Assembly: GCA_018857735.1 (NCBI GenBank)
Contig: JABMCL010000697.1
Location: 375,001 to 439,000, forward strand
Direction: 5' to 3'
Length of the DNA: 64,000 nucleotides
From: Alviniconcha marisindica
Taxonomy: Eukaryota; Mollusca; Gastropoda; Provannidae
Shown here piece by piece: positions 41,937 to 55,176 of the stretch (positions are counted from its first letter, which is position 1; each line of letters opens with the position of its first letter). The notes under the pieces were generated by a model. The model saw only the letters and a program-made list of their open reading frames with translations. It was not told where the DNA came from and searched no databases. The position numbers and the translations under genes were made by a program.

Positions 41937-43700
41937 CGAAACATCATGGGTCTTTGTATGTCATGAACTGAGTTATTGGTCAAGTGATGTGTGTATGGTT
42001 TGGTCCACCCCTTCGTCTTTGGATGGGGGGCCAGCATCATTTGGACGGCATGTCGAGGCAGTTGTCAGGTGACGAGTGTCCATGGCTGTCAGTGCTTTCC
42101 CATTTTGACCAGCACCGTCGTCTCACTGCAATGCTGATGTGCTCGCTGAGTGGTTTTGTGAAAGATCAAAATAGGCAGCCTTAGTCTTGATGATGACCTC
42201 AGATACTGGCAGGTCCACATATAATATTATGCCTGGCAGTTCACATTTGGTGGCTGGAAACTCCTGCCTATGGTCCCATTGTTGGTTGTTGTTTTAGATT
42301 TTGATTGGGCAGTGAACATCATCGAATCATGCTGTTTCAGCTGATAACTTTCTGCCGGGTTTTTGCGATGCCAGAGGCTCATTGTATAACGTTTGGAGCT
42401 ACAGTACTATTAGGGGCATGTATTTGTTTCAGTGTGTGCACAAGGCTACAATCTTGAGTTTTGCTTGTCCAGGTTAATTAAACAACTGACTTGTTTGCAA
42501 GGTTTCCATGTATGGGTGTTTCTTCTCACTGTTAATTTTGATATAGAGCAGCTCAAATACAGTGTTTGTTCAAGTGAGACTTTTAAAATACAGAGCATGA
42601 AAACAAGTTGTATTTCTAGTTCAATTGTTAGTGTTGTGTTGTTCAGCAGAATGTGTCTTCCCCTCCCCATTTTATATAATTATGCTCGAGTTGTTTTGTA
42701 TTTCTTGCAACAGTCTTGGTTATGACAAAGTATGCAGGTGTGAACTGGGTATCAATTAAATTTATGCATGCTTAGACCCGTAAACCAAAACAACATTCCA
42801 GAGATGCCGACTATGTTTGATTTCTGTCATCCGGTTAGTAACATAAAACATGATGGAAAGAATCAAAGATTGCAGCAGTATAATACTAACTTTAAGTTGC
42901 TTGAAATGTGATTTTGCCAGTTTTAGTCATGTACAGTGGAACCTCGTTAATCTGGACGCCAGAAACCTTTGGCATCCAGACATAAATTCAGTCATGGTAG
43001 TTTTCAAGTATGTGTACTGATTATTAACCCGGAAATGTGATCCAGATTTGGAAATCAAAACTGGGGCCTGGTTAGTTTAGTCAAAAATTTAACAATCTTG
43101 ATCAGGTGAACACTGTTTTGTAATAGACTAATACTGTTCACATTTTTGAGTGAAGTTTTTTTTTTGGTTGATTTTGTGTTGGTTTTTTACATATGGAGAG
43201 ATAATTGGTTCCAACACTTACACCATAAAAGTTCCAAACAGAACATACTTGATAATTCAAACCTTTGACTGCAAGACAGATATGACAGGAAAGAGAAAAC
43301 AATGGTTAAGCACTATAAAAACAAATGTGCAGGGTTCATCTTTCAAAAAATATATCTGTATCTGGAATTGTTCATGGGGACCAAGGTGAGTGGGGTGACA
43401 AGGTTCTACTGTATATCTATATACCTTTATTTCCCTTCTATAGTTCAGTTATATATATAGTTAATGTTTTAATAATCAACTGCCAGTTCCGCTTCTGAGT
43501 TTTGGTTGTTTTTTGCCGTTTTTGGACTGAATAATACATGTACATGGCAGATAATGATTGGCAAATGGTTTAGGTTTTTTCTTCTTTCAAGAGTCATTGA
43601 AATGCTTTGTAATCAGACATCTATCAAAATACATTCTCTGTATTCAAATTGATGTTTCTTGGCTACTTTTTGTTTTGAGTCCATTGAAAATAAACTCAGT
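41937..43700 (+). other. 3' UTR/flank of the hnRNP C-like gene
   Basis: No coding sequence. A candidate poly(A) signal AATAAA lies at 43689-43694. A pogo-like MITE occupies 42934-43411, so the transcript may end before it or include it. Confidence 0.4.
42934..43411. mobile_element. pogo/Tigger-like MITE
   Basis: The left end TA|CAGTGGAACCTCGTTAA and the right end AAGGTTCTACTG|TA are inverted (CAGTGGAACCTCG against CAGTAGAACCTTG) with TA on both outer sides, as for Tc1/mariner-pogo elements. The roughly 480-bp interior has no transposase frame. Confidence 0.7.
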
Positions 43701-46040
43701 TCATGAATTTTTTTCTTGAAGACTTTTTTGTTGCTGTCAATGTCAGGGAGATGCATTTTACCCACAAAGAATGTTGGTGCAATTTGGTTGTCTTTTTTTT
43801 TTTTTTATATACTAAAGACTGATTTTCGAGTCATTGAAGAGTAAGTCATCACCTTTTCTGTTGCAGTTTTTATTTTAAAAATCTAGTATCAAACAATTTT
43901 TCTTTCTCTTTGGATGACCAAACCGGTTTTACGCTTCTGTGCACATTCTTTTGCTGCTAAAAGGTTTTCCAGAAGGTGGGTTTGTGAATTTTGCCTGAAA
44001 AAAATCAAAGTTGATCTTGCTGCACCGGTGGAAGTCGTACATAATGTACATGAATTTAAAACCTTTTGCCATCCAAGCGTTCATTTAATGAGCACATTGC
44101 CGAGCTGCAGTGACCGGTTTACATCCGCTGGTGCACGTGCAACTGTTGCATTGTAGAGCTGCTTTTGTCACTATGTTTCTAAACGTGTTTTCGCAGATGG
44201 TCATCAGTGTAACTTTCCATGCATTGAATGGCTAATGAGGAGAAAAAGACGGACAAGAAAAGGACTATATGTATACAGAACAGAGAGCCAGGAAGACTAT
44301 TTCTGGTGAAAAAATGGGATGGGGGTGGGGAGTGTTATTGAATGTATCTGATCTGCATCCCACAAAGGGACTTCACAAATCAAGTGATGAACATGAAAAG
44401 CTGAAATCTTCTTTTCCACATTTCCATGAAGTAAGTTAAGCCACATGAAGTATGTGCAGTCACCTGTTCTAATGTTGGGCATTTCAGCATCACTCGCATA
44501 TATCAACAATGTGAAATGAATTTCCCAAACACAAAATTGGGGAAGTGAAAAGTTTTTATCCTTTGTGCAGCAGAATTTTTCTGTCTTGTATGTGAATTTT
44601 CCTGTGGTGCAAAATCATAAGTTTTTAATATTTTCTGTGCACTTCATGTTTTTTTTAATATAAAAAAAAAAAATCATTGTCAAAAAGAATTGGATCTTTT
44701 GGTTTATACATGAAGTGCTCTGATTAATATGGCAGCAAAGTTTCATTGTAATTCTAAGCATCAGTTTTTTGGTAAGACCTTTTGATCAAATTAAGGGTTT
44801 TATTCCACCATTATTGGCACATGGTCCACCCTTGGCAAGGCAGGTTACAGTTGCTGGGAAGGTTGTGGCATAACAGGCAAAACATTGCCTACAGCACATT
44901 TTATTAAGTTGGAGCTTTTGATATTTCCCTGGTGTGCAGTTTATTCTGTTATGTTCATGCTTCTCACAGCCCACTGTTACAAACAAATGACTGTACATAA
45001 AATGCATTTCAAAGGCTTATATTGACAGAGTAATGTAACTCCTTTCAATTTCACTTTAAAAATGGAAACTCTGCTTTCACCTTACTTGTAGAGGCCAAAA
45101 CCTCACTTTGTTGTGCTATGTGCAGCCATGAAACTTGCATCAAATTAATGTTCACTGGTTGCCCTTTTCTTAGTACCAACAACTCAAAACATTGCTATCA
45201 ACACTGTCACAGCCACTCTCCTATGAATCATTTCTATTCCTTTCAGTCCAGTTTTAGTTATTAGTAGAAACAAATCCAGAGTAAGCTCTCAAAGCATTAG
45301 ACAGCAGCAATATGGGCTGACGTTTAACTCCAAAACAATCTTTGAGAGCAAAACAAAATAGGTTATATAGGGATGTGAGAGGTAGCTGAAAAAGCCTGAT
45401 GCCCATTTTGACCGTCCAAAAACGTTGTCTTGATACTGTCTACCCATTACCATGGGGTGCTGTGACCTTTTTTCTTCTTCTTTAAAAACAACAACTTTCG
45501 CACACTTTCTGTGAAGGATTTTACGGTTTTTGTTTGTGGATGGGTGGGGATTGGATTTTTTTAATTATTATTTTATTGTGTGGTTTGCTCTTAATCCCTG
45601 ATTATAGGTTAGTATTTAATTAGCAACAGCATCTGCACTGTCATTTATTAACAGCAGCATCTGCAGTCATGGTATTTAAAAACATTTTACTCCCAACACC
45701 CAAAAATATGCATTTGGAGTTTTAATGGTACCCATGCAATGTTTTTAAAAAAGAAAACCGTGAAGCACAACACATATTTTCTTGACCTGACTTGATCCAA
45801 AGGTTTTCTTCTGACATGTCATGCTTTTGACTGAAGTCCATGGTTTTCTACCAGACAACATCAGAGGGAGATTTTGCAAAGGTCCTGCTCATTCTGGATA
45901 AAACCCACCATAATCAGAGACTGACAGGGTTGCATTCAGTATTGGAGATGTCTCAGGCTGTAATTCAAGTTGTTATTCTGCCCACTTCTGAAAAGTGAAT
46001 ATGCTCACTCAGTTTACCCACAGACCATGGAAAAAACCCT
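43701..46040. other. Intergenic, AT-rich
   Basis: No coding sequence, RNA gene or element recognised. Homopolymer T/A runs only. Confidence 0.6.
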
Positions 46041-46043
46041 AAG

Positions 46044-46820
46044 AGAAGGCTCTTTGCACAGAATGAGATCTTAAAGCAACAGCTAGAGACTTATCAAGGG
46101 GCACAGAATGAGATCTTAAAGCAACAGCTAGAGACTGTATCAAGGGGCACAGAATGAGATCTTAAAGCAACAGCTAGAGACTGTATCAAGGGGCACAGAA
46201 TGAGATCTTAAAGCAACAGCTAGAGACTGTATCAAGGGGCACAGAATGAGATCTTAAAGCAACAGCTAGAGACTGTATCAAGGGGCACAGAATGAGATCT
46301 TAAAGCAACAGCTAGAGACTGTATCAAGGGGCACAGAATGAGATCTTAACAGTTAGAGACTGTATCAAGGGGCACAGAACAAGATCTTAAAGCAACAGCT
46401 AGAGACTGTATCAAGGGGCACAGAATGAGATCTTAAAGCAACAGCTAGAGACTGTATCAAGGGGCACAGAATGAGATCTTAAAGCAACAGCTAGAGACTG
46501 TATCAAGGGGCACAGAATGAGATCTTAAAGCAACAGCTAGAGACTGTATCAAGGGGCACAGAATGAGATCTTAAAGCAACATCTAGAGACTTATCAAGGG
46601 GCACAGAATGAGATCTTAAAGCAACAGCTAGAGACTGTATCAAGGGGCACAGAATGAGATCTTGACAGTTAGAGACTGTATCAAGGGGCACAGAACGAGA
46701 TCTTAAAGCAACAGCTAGAGACTGTATCAAGGGGCACAGAATGAGATCTTAACAGTTAGAGACTGTATCAAGGGGCACAGAACGAGATCTTAAAGCAACA
46801 GCTAGAGATTGTATCAAGGG
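46044..46820. repeat. 46-bp minisatellite, about 17 units
   Basis: Each unit contains GGGGCACAGAATGAGATCTT, AAAGCAACAGCTAG, then AGACTGTATCAA (46 bp). A shortened variant (GATCTTAACAGTTAGAGACT or GATCTTGACAGTT) occurs near 46343, 46660 and 46748 and is each time followed by a unit with CAGAAC(G/A)AGATC, indicating block duplication. Confidence 0.96.
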
Positions 46821-49723
46821 TTCTGTGCCAAGCTCTAAGCCCTGTTTCACATAGTTACAGTCCCACAAGCTTTCAGTCTGACCACCCTGTGGCATATTGA
46901 TGACCAGTGGAACACACTGAGTCATAAATAAATGTACTTTGCCTCATTTGATTGTGAAGTTATGTCTTCATCAGACATGCAGTATCTCTTATTCTGTAGG
47001 TTTGTTGACAACCACCAGTCATTCACTCTGTTGCTGTGCTTTGACCTGTTTTCAAGCTCTTTTTTTCTGCGTGGAATATTATTTGTGGCATTCTGAGTCT
47101 GCTCAGGTGATTGGCAGACCGGAACCTATGTTTCAGTATGGTCGTATTTTTCAAAGTTTTTTTGTGATGAGGCAGTCTTCTACAATGCCCCAGCAATCAT
47201 TTGATGATTGTTCACAGACAAAAGCTTTAATGTTAGTTTTTTCTCAGAGGCTGTGTAACCAAGATCTTTCAGACTTTGCATGATAATAATAATCTCCATT
47301 GAGCTTTCCATTTTCATACCAGCTTCTGTGACCTTGGCCGATTTTCAAGGTCAAAGGAGTGTTTGTGAGTTTGTAATGTGAAATGACTGAGCATTTGTCA
47401 GACTATTTTGTTTCTCAAAGCTGAGAACCCAAGTTGGGCTGCCATTTATACTTGCAAAACGTTGATGGTCGTGGGTATGCCACTTACATCACACTCCCAT
47501 CTGTCCCAGATTTGTGTTCGTATATTTTATCTATGCAGCAGGTGTCCCTTTGTCTTGTGTGTGTGTGTGCGTGCGTGCATGATGCAGCATTTATTGTTAT
47601 AAATTCTAATTGTTTTAAAACACGTTTTTCTATGTACATGCAGCCAATGGTCCATGGCAGCACTCACTCAGAAAATGGTTTGGCATTACTGGTTTCCCAT
47701 TAATTCATCCAGTCACCTTTTAACCAACATTGAATTATGCTCAATTTACTAACCCCCCCTCCCCCTCCCCCCCCACCCACCCCCTTTCTCTTTCTCTCTC
47801 TTTTCACATGCCAGTTTCAGGGTCCCAAACCATTGATTTATTTGACCAGCCTCTTGCCATTGTCAGTTTTTTTCCACATTTTATTAAAAGATTGCTTTTT
47901 TTTCTTCTCCCTCCACCCCCACCAACTCCCACCCATCCCAAACCTCTTTGTGCTGTTTGTCACCCATCTGCAAGTTTTGGTGTCCCCAGAATATGCCAAA
48001 TACTACAGTTACAAAACCATATCAAGCTTAGATGACTTGTGAGGGAAGATTTTCATGTACTCTTTAGCCTGTGGTCTGAACTTCTTTTTTCTTTTTCTTT
48101 TTTTGAGCACAAATACCTGCAAAATCCTTAATATCACGAGGTAGTGCGTGTACGAACTTGTCCTGAGGTGACACTGTGAAGTGACTCGGGCTATTTGATG
48201 CCATCATTTACCATGGGCGCTTGTTCTCATACACACAGATCTATTGTCCAACCTGTGGGTTGCATTTTTAAACACTAAAGCCAATGAACGTCACACATTT
48301 TTCGGAGGCTTGAAGTCAGTGTAATTTGTAGTGACAGAATTTTGGTGTACTTGAAGCATTCCACTTTTTCAAGAGTTTTCTGTTGGATTTGTAAGGAGGA
48401 ACTTTTGCCAAAATGCTGCTGTGCTCATGTTTTTAAAAAAAATGACGACGAAAAACATGATTCTACAACACAAAAGGTAAAGAATGGTATTCTTTTTTTT
48501 CAATAGTGTTTGTTTTATGGGAGCTTTTTTCCCTTCTTTAGAAAATCGTTTTTGTTGTTGTTCTTGTGATTCTGTTTCCTGTGACTACAGTATGTGCAGC
48601 TGTTTGTCCTGTTTTTTTCATGTGTTTATAGAATCGGCTAAAGTTTGAGTAATGGTCTGCTAGTAATTGTGTGGAGCGAGAGAAGTGTAGTTGATCTGCC
48701 AGGTAGGTGATGTCTGGTGTTGTTTACAGAGATCTATTTATATAACAAAACACTGAAAATGGTGCTCAATTGTTAATTTGCGCAGTATTGTTTCAACTGA
48801 ATGTTGAGGTAATCCTCAAGGTATGCATTTTTTTCTTTTTTCTCATTGTGTGCATGCGCGAGAGAGTAATTTTTAAGTTGATGTACAGATGTATTTTTTT
48901 ACATTATGCAATGCCAAAGACAAGAAAAGGAGGGAGTTCTATGCTGCGCTGTGTCAGAGTTGTGGATATGTTACGTTACATTTTTATTAAACTGACAAGA
49001 GTAGTCATATTTTCCTCATCTTCTGTTTCATGCTGCTGTTTGTCTTCAGGGTAATTCCTCAGTCACAAAATGAAAATGTTCTTCAGGCACATTTGCAATT
49101 ATGCAATTGGTCAAAGGAAAACACTTTTTTTTCTTTCTTTTTTTAAATTGTGTCATACAGTACAGCCATCCAGGGTTTCAGGATTTACCTTCTCTTTTTT
49201 CCTCTTTTTTTTTTTTGTGGGGGTGGGGGGTTGTGTGATAAATGCTTGTGATGATCTTGCAATGGGGTGGGGGGGTTGCAGTGAAACTATAGTTATTAAT
49301 TATGGACAGACCAGGATAATGAAGACATGCATAAATGTTAGATATTTTACTGCGACTGTTCAGCATAACTGGTGAGTATCTAATCTGTACTCAGATTTAA
49401 AGGGGAACTGAAGGGGAAAAGCATAATGCTCCTTTGAACAGGAATGGAATCATATTTAAAAAAATAGACTAACAGCAGTCTTTTACTCAAGTTTCCATCC
49501 CTGTTTGTTACATGTTGATGTTTGAAAGTTGTGAAAACATGACTGAGTGCTGCCATTTTTGCCCAGCAGTCTATCATTGACGTCATGGACAAGGCTGCAA
49601 AGTGCAATGTGTGGCAGTAAGTATTAAATACATTAAGAGCTGAACTTTTTCTGCTCAGAGCTCAGATTCTAAGCAAAAAGTACTTCATATAAATATTGAT
49701 AGAACAAATAAATTAAACCTAGT
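46821..49723. other. Intergenic, no gene recognised
   Basis: Contains C-rich runs at about 47753-47785, T/G-rich runs near 49195-49275, a GT tract at 47557-47577 and a TCAAGGTCA at about 47348. No coding sequence seen. Confidence 0.6.
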
Positions 49724-50058
49724 GAGCCGGTTTGGCCTAGTGGTAAGGCGTTAGGCTGGTAAGCAGAGGGACCTCGGTTCAAATCTGCTTCAGCTGTCCT
49801 TTTTCTTCTTCAAAAGTTGTGGTCTGTGGACACTGTCTTGTGACTTTGTCCCTTGCAATTAATGAAACATTAAAATGGCTCTCATTGCTGCCTACCTTAA
49901 TACAGGAGTCATTCTGGTGGTGACAGTGTAGCAATAGGTATAAAATCTCCCTCTTCCCCCACCTCCATAACCCCCCCCCACCACGACCACCACCACCTTG
50001 TCCCTGTCCCTAGTGAGCCGTGTGGTTTCTGTGGACACTAAGCACCATGTTTACTTAA
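49724..50058 (+). mobile_element. tRNA-derived SINE, family A, copy 2
   Basis: Head GAGCCGGTTTGGCCTAGTGG, B-box GGTTCAAATC (one change from copy 1), the same body, a C-rich tract, core TTTCTGTGGACACTAAGCAC and tail CATGTTTACTTAA. Confidence 0.9.
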
Positions 50059-51150
50059 CTAAAGCCTGCAGATGGAAACATTTGCACAGTTGAAACGTTT
50101 TCAGGCCAAGTTGCATTTTTGCTCCAGTTCCCCTTAAGTTTATTTCTCAAAGACAGTTGTGATGGCAAGATGGTTGTGATGCCATGTTTCACTGTGGACA
50201 GCATAAACAGTCATGATGTAACAAAGGGCCATTAAAGCTTTTGCCTGAAAAAGGCCATTTATTTGCTATGACCTTCAGGCTGATCATATAATTATTTATG
50301 TCACAGTCATGTTTTTGCTTGTTTTCAGGAATCTGTGGTAGTGTATCTGCTGTCATGTGTGAAAGTCTTAATGTTGCTGCAGTCCAATGCTGCTGGGGTC
50401 GACCAACCTGACTCGCCCAAAATCTTGTCCATAGGACTTGGTGACAGAAACAGAAGGTTGCAGTGATGTTCAAGACTGACAAAACGTTTTTTGTTTTTGT
50501 TTTTTCATCATAAAGACTTGTTTCTTTTTTGCATTACACTGTTGTTGAGTTTGGTAACAGCCTTGAAAAAGGCAACCCGCGTTCCTTACTTTGTGAACCT
50601 GAGACCAAGGCATTTTGAGGTTTGCAACAGACAAAAGCATGTACTGGTATGCACACACACACATGCAGGTTGGATATGGTGCAGAAAGTGAAGTGCTGGC
50701 AGGGAACAATTTGTTGAACCGTCCCCCCATGATCCTTTACGCGCAAGGAAAAAGCCACTAACATCACATTGTAAAATCGGCCAAACTACAATTGATTTGG
50801 CCAATAAACCTATGGAGAAACTAAAAGCGTATGACAATTTATTGTCAGAAGTGTGTAAGAACAGTTTAACAGCAGATTGACAACAGTGAATTGGCTGCCT
50901 CAATGAAAAACTGAAGTTGGCAGTATAACCCTGAACAAAGAGCAGGGCTGAGAAGTGTTACAATTGCTGCTGTTCTCAGACCTCAAATCACTTGTCATCT
51001 TTAAAATGTTGCCAGGGCAGCAAAGACCTGTGCCAGCTTGCTGTTAAACTGAAATATGATTCAGCTGTATATTTCAGGAGATGCTGTGTGTGTGTGTGCA
51101 TGAAGCAACATGCACATGCGTGTGCACACACAAGTCTGACACAAACACAC
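50059..51150. other. Intergenic, no gene recognised
   Basis: AT-rich with short CA/GT tracts near 50650 and 51088-51130. Nothing else seen. Confidence 0.6.
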
Positions 51151-51426
51151 TAGATAAATGAATGCACCAAGCAGAGTTCTTGATATTTCAGCTGTCTCTA
51201 CCTGGCATGCATACAGACCACATGCAAGTAGTATGACTGTGCATCACAGTTCAATTTTTACTTCTTTTTTAAAATCACCCCCTCAAAATAGATAAATGAA
51301 TGCACCAAGCAGAGTTCTTGATATTTCAGCTGTCTCTACCTGGCATGCATACAGACCACATGCAAATAGTATGACTGTGCATCACAGTTAAATTTTTACT
51401 TCTTTTTTAAAATCACCCCCTCAAAC
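51151..51426. repeat. 138-bp tandem duplication
   Basis: GATAAATGAATGCACCAAGC at 51153 recurs at 51291, and the following 130 bp match with only a few differences (for example GCAAGTAG against GCAAATAG), so the duplication is recent. Confidence 0.96.
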
Positions 51427-52953
51427 AGATTATTTAGCAATGTGTAATTACGCCATGCAGTGATTGGACTTCAGACTCTGGATCCTGCCAGGTGAGTTGC
51501 AGTGTTTTTATGTTTGTATGCTTCGCTCAACTGTACTTGGTCAGTTTCTAGTTATTTGTTTATTACTTTGCATTGTGGTTGTCATTTGTACCACTGGACC
51601 CAACCCAAACTGTAAGCACTGGTTTACGACATTCTTCCTCCAACTATTGCCATAATTAATTACACCATAGGTCTCGAAAATCCAGGTCTTGGGGTTCCCA
51701 GGTGGGTGGCTGCAATAACATGAACAATGAGGGATGCAACAGCATCAGATTTACTAAAGTGGTGTTAATGCGTTGATCTTATTAAACAAAAGTTTACTCG
51801 GTGTTTTTGATAACCCACTAATGCTTTGGGTCATGAGAAAAAGACCCATCTTTTGCTTTGCTTTTTCCTGCCACCCAATTTTGCACTATTCTGAAGGAAG
51901 GGGAAGGGGCAGCTGTCAATGTCAGCAACCAAACAAAACAGACATTAACAAGTAGTTTTAAAATATTCATATGTAATGTGACAGGATCATATTAATAATG
52001 ACAGCAGGTCTTATAATTTGCTATTCTCTAACGCAGTTAAACTCACTGAGATGTGCAAACAACTTGACAAAATGCGCATTTGCATACATTTCGACAAACA
52101 GAACGTTAAGTGCAGTATTCTGCCATAAACGTATATTTTCACCTGGCTAACAATAACTATACAGAGATGCACACACTCACACCAATCGGTCTCCCATTGC
52201 CCACTCAAATGCGCATTACAATTAGTGAATTACCTTAATACCAATGCTTTCAAAAATTCTCCCTTTGAGTCTCTCTTGACCCTGTGCTTGGCTGTCGCCT
52301 GCCCCTTTTCCACCATCACCCTTCTCTCTATCGATCTATAGGCTTACTTCCACACTCACCGACCCATATACAGGCACATCACCTGTTATCACAGAGAATA
52401 GCCTATTGCTGAGATTCTTGTAGTTAACTGGTACATAAACATGTATTAGTTAAAAGCTAGGCCGACGGAACAAGTGTCGAAGTGAGTTTTCAGCTTGGAT
52501 CTAAAGCATTGATTCAGCCATTTCAAGGATGCCTACTATGCCGCGGGGGGAGGGGGGGAATCTGCAGCCGTCGCCGCTCGCCTGCTTCGTCGCCGTCTGC
52601 GCCGAACGGAGTCTGCACAGAATTTGACTCCGGAGGATGCCCATCCTAGCAAAGCCTAGCATATTACTGTCGCCCGTCCATTTGGTGACCGCGCTCGTTC
52701 GTGTTTAACCTCGTCTTCCGAGGTGCCAGTACTATTGCTCTGCGCCACTGACTCCTCTGGCCATGGGTCTGTTTTTCCGCAGATGCCCATGCGACTGACA
52801 GTGATATGGAGGGGATGCAATACAGTCCATACTTTTTGATTACAGAGATTTGCGTCCCTTGTTAAATATCCACATGACAGTTAAAATGGCGTCGGGCACG
52901 ATGTTTGGTGGCATATGCTGTAAAAAATGATTTGCTTCTTGTGGAAGTTGTGA
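51427..52953. other. Intergenic, with a CpG-rich patch at 52480-52770
   Basis: The patch has many CG dinucleotides (CGCCGCTCGCC, CGTCGCCGTCTGCGCCG) in an otherwise AT-rich setting and could be the 5' end of an unrecognised transcript. No exon is supported. Words around 52480-52515 resemble the degenerate repeat near 11160. Confidence 0.4.
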
Positions 52954-53271
52954 GAGCCGGTTTGGCCTAGCGGTAAGGCGGTAGGCTGGTAAGCAGAGGG
53001 ACCTCGGGTCGATACCGCTTCGGCTCTCCTTTCTCTTCAAAAGTTGTGGTTTGTGGACACTGTCTTGTGACTTTGTCCCTCACAATTAATGAAACATTAA
53101 AATGGCTCTCATCGTTGCCCATCTTAATGCAGGAGTCATTCTGGTGGTGACAGTGTAACGATAGGTATATAATCTCCCTCTTCCCCCACCTCCATACCCC
53201 CTTCCCCCCATTCTCCCCGTCCCTAGTAAGCCTTGCGGTTTCTGTGGACGTTAAGCACCAAGTTTACTTAC
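52954..53271 (+). mobile_element. tRNA-derived SINE, family A, copy 3
   Basis: GAGCCGGTTTGGCCTAGCGG head, a B-box-like GGGTCGATACC, the same body, the C-rich tract, core GGTTTCTGTGGACGTTAAGC and tail GTTTACTTAC. A family B copy follows 20 bp downstream, as family B and A are also adjacent at 328-824. Confidence 0.9.
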
Positions 53272-53291
53272 TATCACTATGGAAGTTGTGA

Positions 53292-53470
53292 GAGAGTTAG
53301 GAGCTGTGTGAAAGTCGAGGTGGCCATCCTGGGCTCCCCGTCCTAATGAGCCTTATGGTTTCTGTGTACGTAAAGCAACACTGAACCATGCTTACGCATT
53401 GGTCACAGTTTGTCCCAAATAATAGTAATATGTCAACCCAACATCCGAGGACATAAGCTCTACATCATCA
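53292..53470 (+). mobile_element. SINE-like repeat, family B, copy 2
   Basis: Contains GAGCTGTGTGAAAGTCGAGG, GGCCATCCTGGGCTCCCCG, the shared core GAGCCTTATGGTTTCTGTG and GTAAAGCAACACTGAACCATG, and later ATGTCAACCCAACATCCGAG. It aligns along its length with 341-487. Confidence 0.75.
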
Positions 53471-53929
53471 TCATGTGGCAGTAGTGCTGGCTTCCTCTGC
53501 AGTTTAAAGTCTTCAAGGTTACCACTAGTGATAAACACTTGGCCATGCACTAACGCCATGGAAAAGGGTCAGTTTTACACAGTGTCATCTTATGACCAAA
53601 ATTACTGACATTTTATGTGCAAAAAACACAAACACTGCACCCAGTTTACATGCACTTCAGCAGCATGTGTGTACTGTTAATTAACACAATATTCACTGAA
53701 TTTGTTCACATTTAGAAGTTCGAGAATAATGACTGGAAATTCAGAAATCACACTGAAATAGATCTGAGGATCAAAGTGTGCAACTAACTTGTAACTCACA
53801 TAAGTAAGCAGAATAATAGCAGACCAAAACAAATATAATAACATAATGCAGAATATATTGGAGATGGGTGTAAAAAGTCATGAGGTCTGACTGAAAAGTG
53901 TTTTATCAAAATTTGTGTCTTTCAGTATG

Positions 53930-54190
53930 CTTATGCGCCATTGACGTTTGATCTAGAGTAACATCGTGCAGCGGCTTCCTCAGTGCTGATGTCGGCAAAA
54001 CAATTGATTGTGTACTGACAACTCGGCTATTACAGACCGTAATAAAACTCACTTTTGTTGCAAATGTTGGCTTCATTCATTAGATATGAATCCATTAGAT
54101 TGATTTGAATGATATTTGTGACCCAAAATGGCATTTAAAATGTCCTAGGAATTTCTGACTGCCTCCTTGGATATATTACTGAAGATTTTC
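53930..54190 (+). repeat. Dispersed repeat, copy 2 (copy 1 at 2270-2600)
   Basis: Collinear blocks shared with 2270-2600, ending with TGTCCTAGGAATTTCTGACT and CCTTGGATAT against TGTCCCAGGAATCAGTTAGC and CTTGGATAT. Confidence 0.6.
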
Positions 54191-54257
54191 ATATTTTACT
54201 GACACAGTGCTTACGTATACATTTGATTCCATCTTCGAAGCAAAAACATACAACTGG

Positions 54258-54279
54258 CCCCCCCCCCCCCCCCCCCCCC
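54258..54279. repeat. Poly-C run followed by a short CA tract
   Basis: A C homopolymer of about 22 bp directly followed by CACACACACACC. Confidence 0.9.
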
Positions 54280-54299
54280 ACACACACACCAGCAACAGC

Positions 54300-55170
54300 A
54301 ACTACAAACAAAAAGCAACCGGGCATGTTACATCGCTTGCTAATGGTCAGATGGTTTGCTGGCTCAGATGCTCCTTTTGTGTGCAAAATTCCGACAATTT
54401 GAGTGAGAGAATTTTTTTATTATTTTTTGCTGACATTGGACTGGCTGTGGGGATGCTCGTAGACTTTGATCCAATGAAGGCATGTTTCAAGCGTTCACAT
54501 TGGTTTGGCAAACGGTACAAAACAGACACCTTCACAAAACTGACCGGCAGTGCTTGACCAGCATTTCTGATCAACTGATGCCTTTTCTGCTGCTTTTTTT
54601 TACCAGCACCAGTCCATCTTCGTCACAGACTCACTGTACCCCCAACAAAAGTGCCTACTCTGCACTACACCGGCAGGCACTTACTGAGTGCAGTCCCCCA
54701 GATTTCTGAAGCTTGTCTATTACAGCCAGCTATGGACTGAAACAACAGTGCAGTGAGGCTGCATCCTATGTGTACATTCCAAGTACTGATGGTTTGGAAT
54801 CTCCCCCTGACCCCTCCCCTTGTGTGTGTGTGTGACCGCACATCAGCAAACCACAGTAAAGCCAAATAACAAAAGAACACACACATAATATTCATATGAA
54901 CTGTTTATTAATCCCATTCTCAACTTGAACAATGCTAGCTCAGTAAAACGCACCATGTCAAATAACATCATTGCCACACTGAACACAATTAGGCATATTC
55001 AACTGTCTGACCATTGACTCGTAAACAACATCAAGTGCTTTGGTCACCCGGTAGTCTACATAAACATCTAGCAGAAAGAACTTGTTAACTCATCAGATTT
55101 TTTTTTTAAATTCATGGTCAGTTTATTTGTTCACCCTCAACTATAACCACAAACATAAAGGAATCAAAAA
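54300..55170. other. Intergenic, no gene recognised
   Basis: No coding sequence, RNA gene or element recognised. Confidence 0.6.
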
Positions 55171-55176
55171 ACAATG

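Noticed and set aside
46503..46730. 75-aa repetitive frame
   Set aside because: An artefact of the 46-bp minisatellite.
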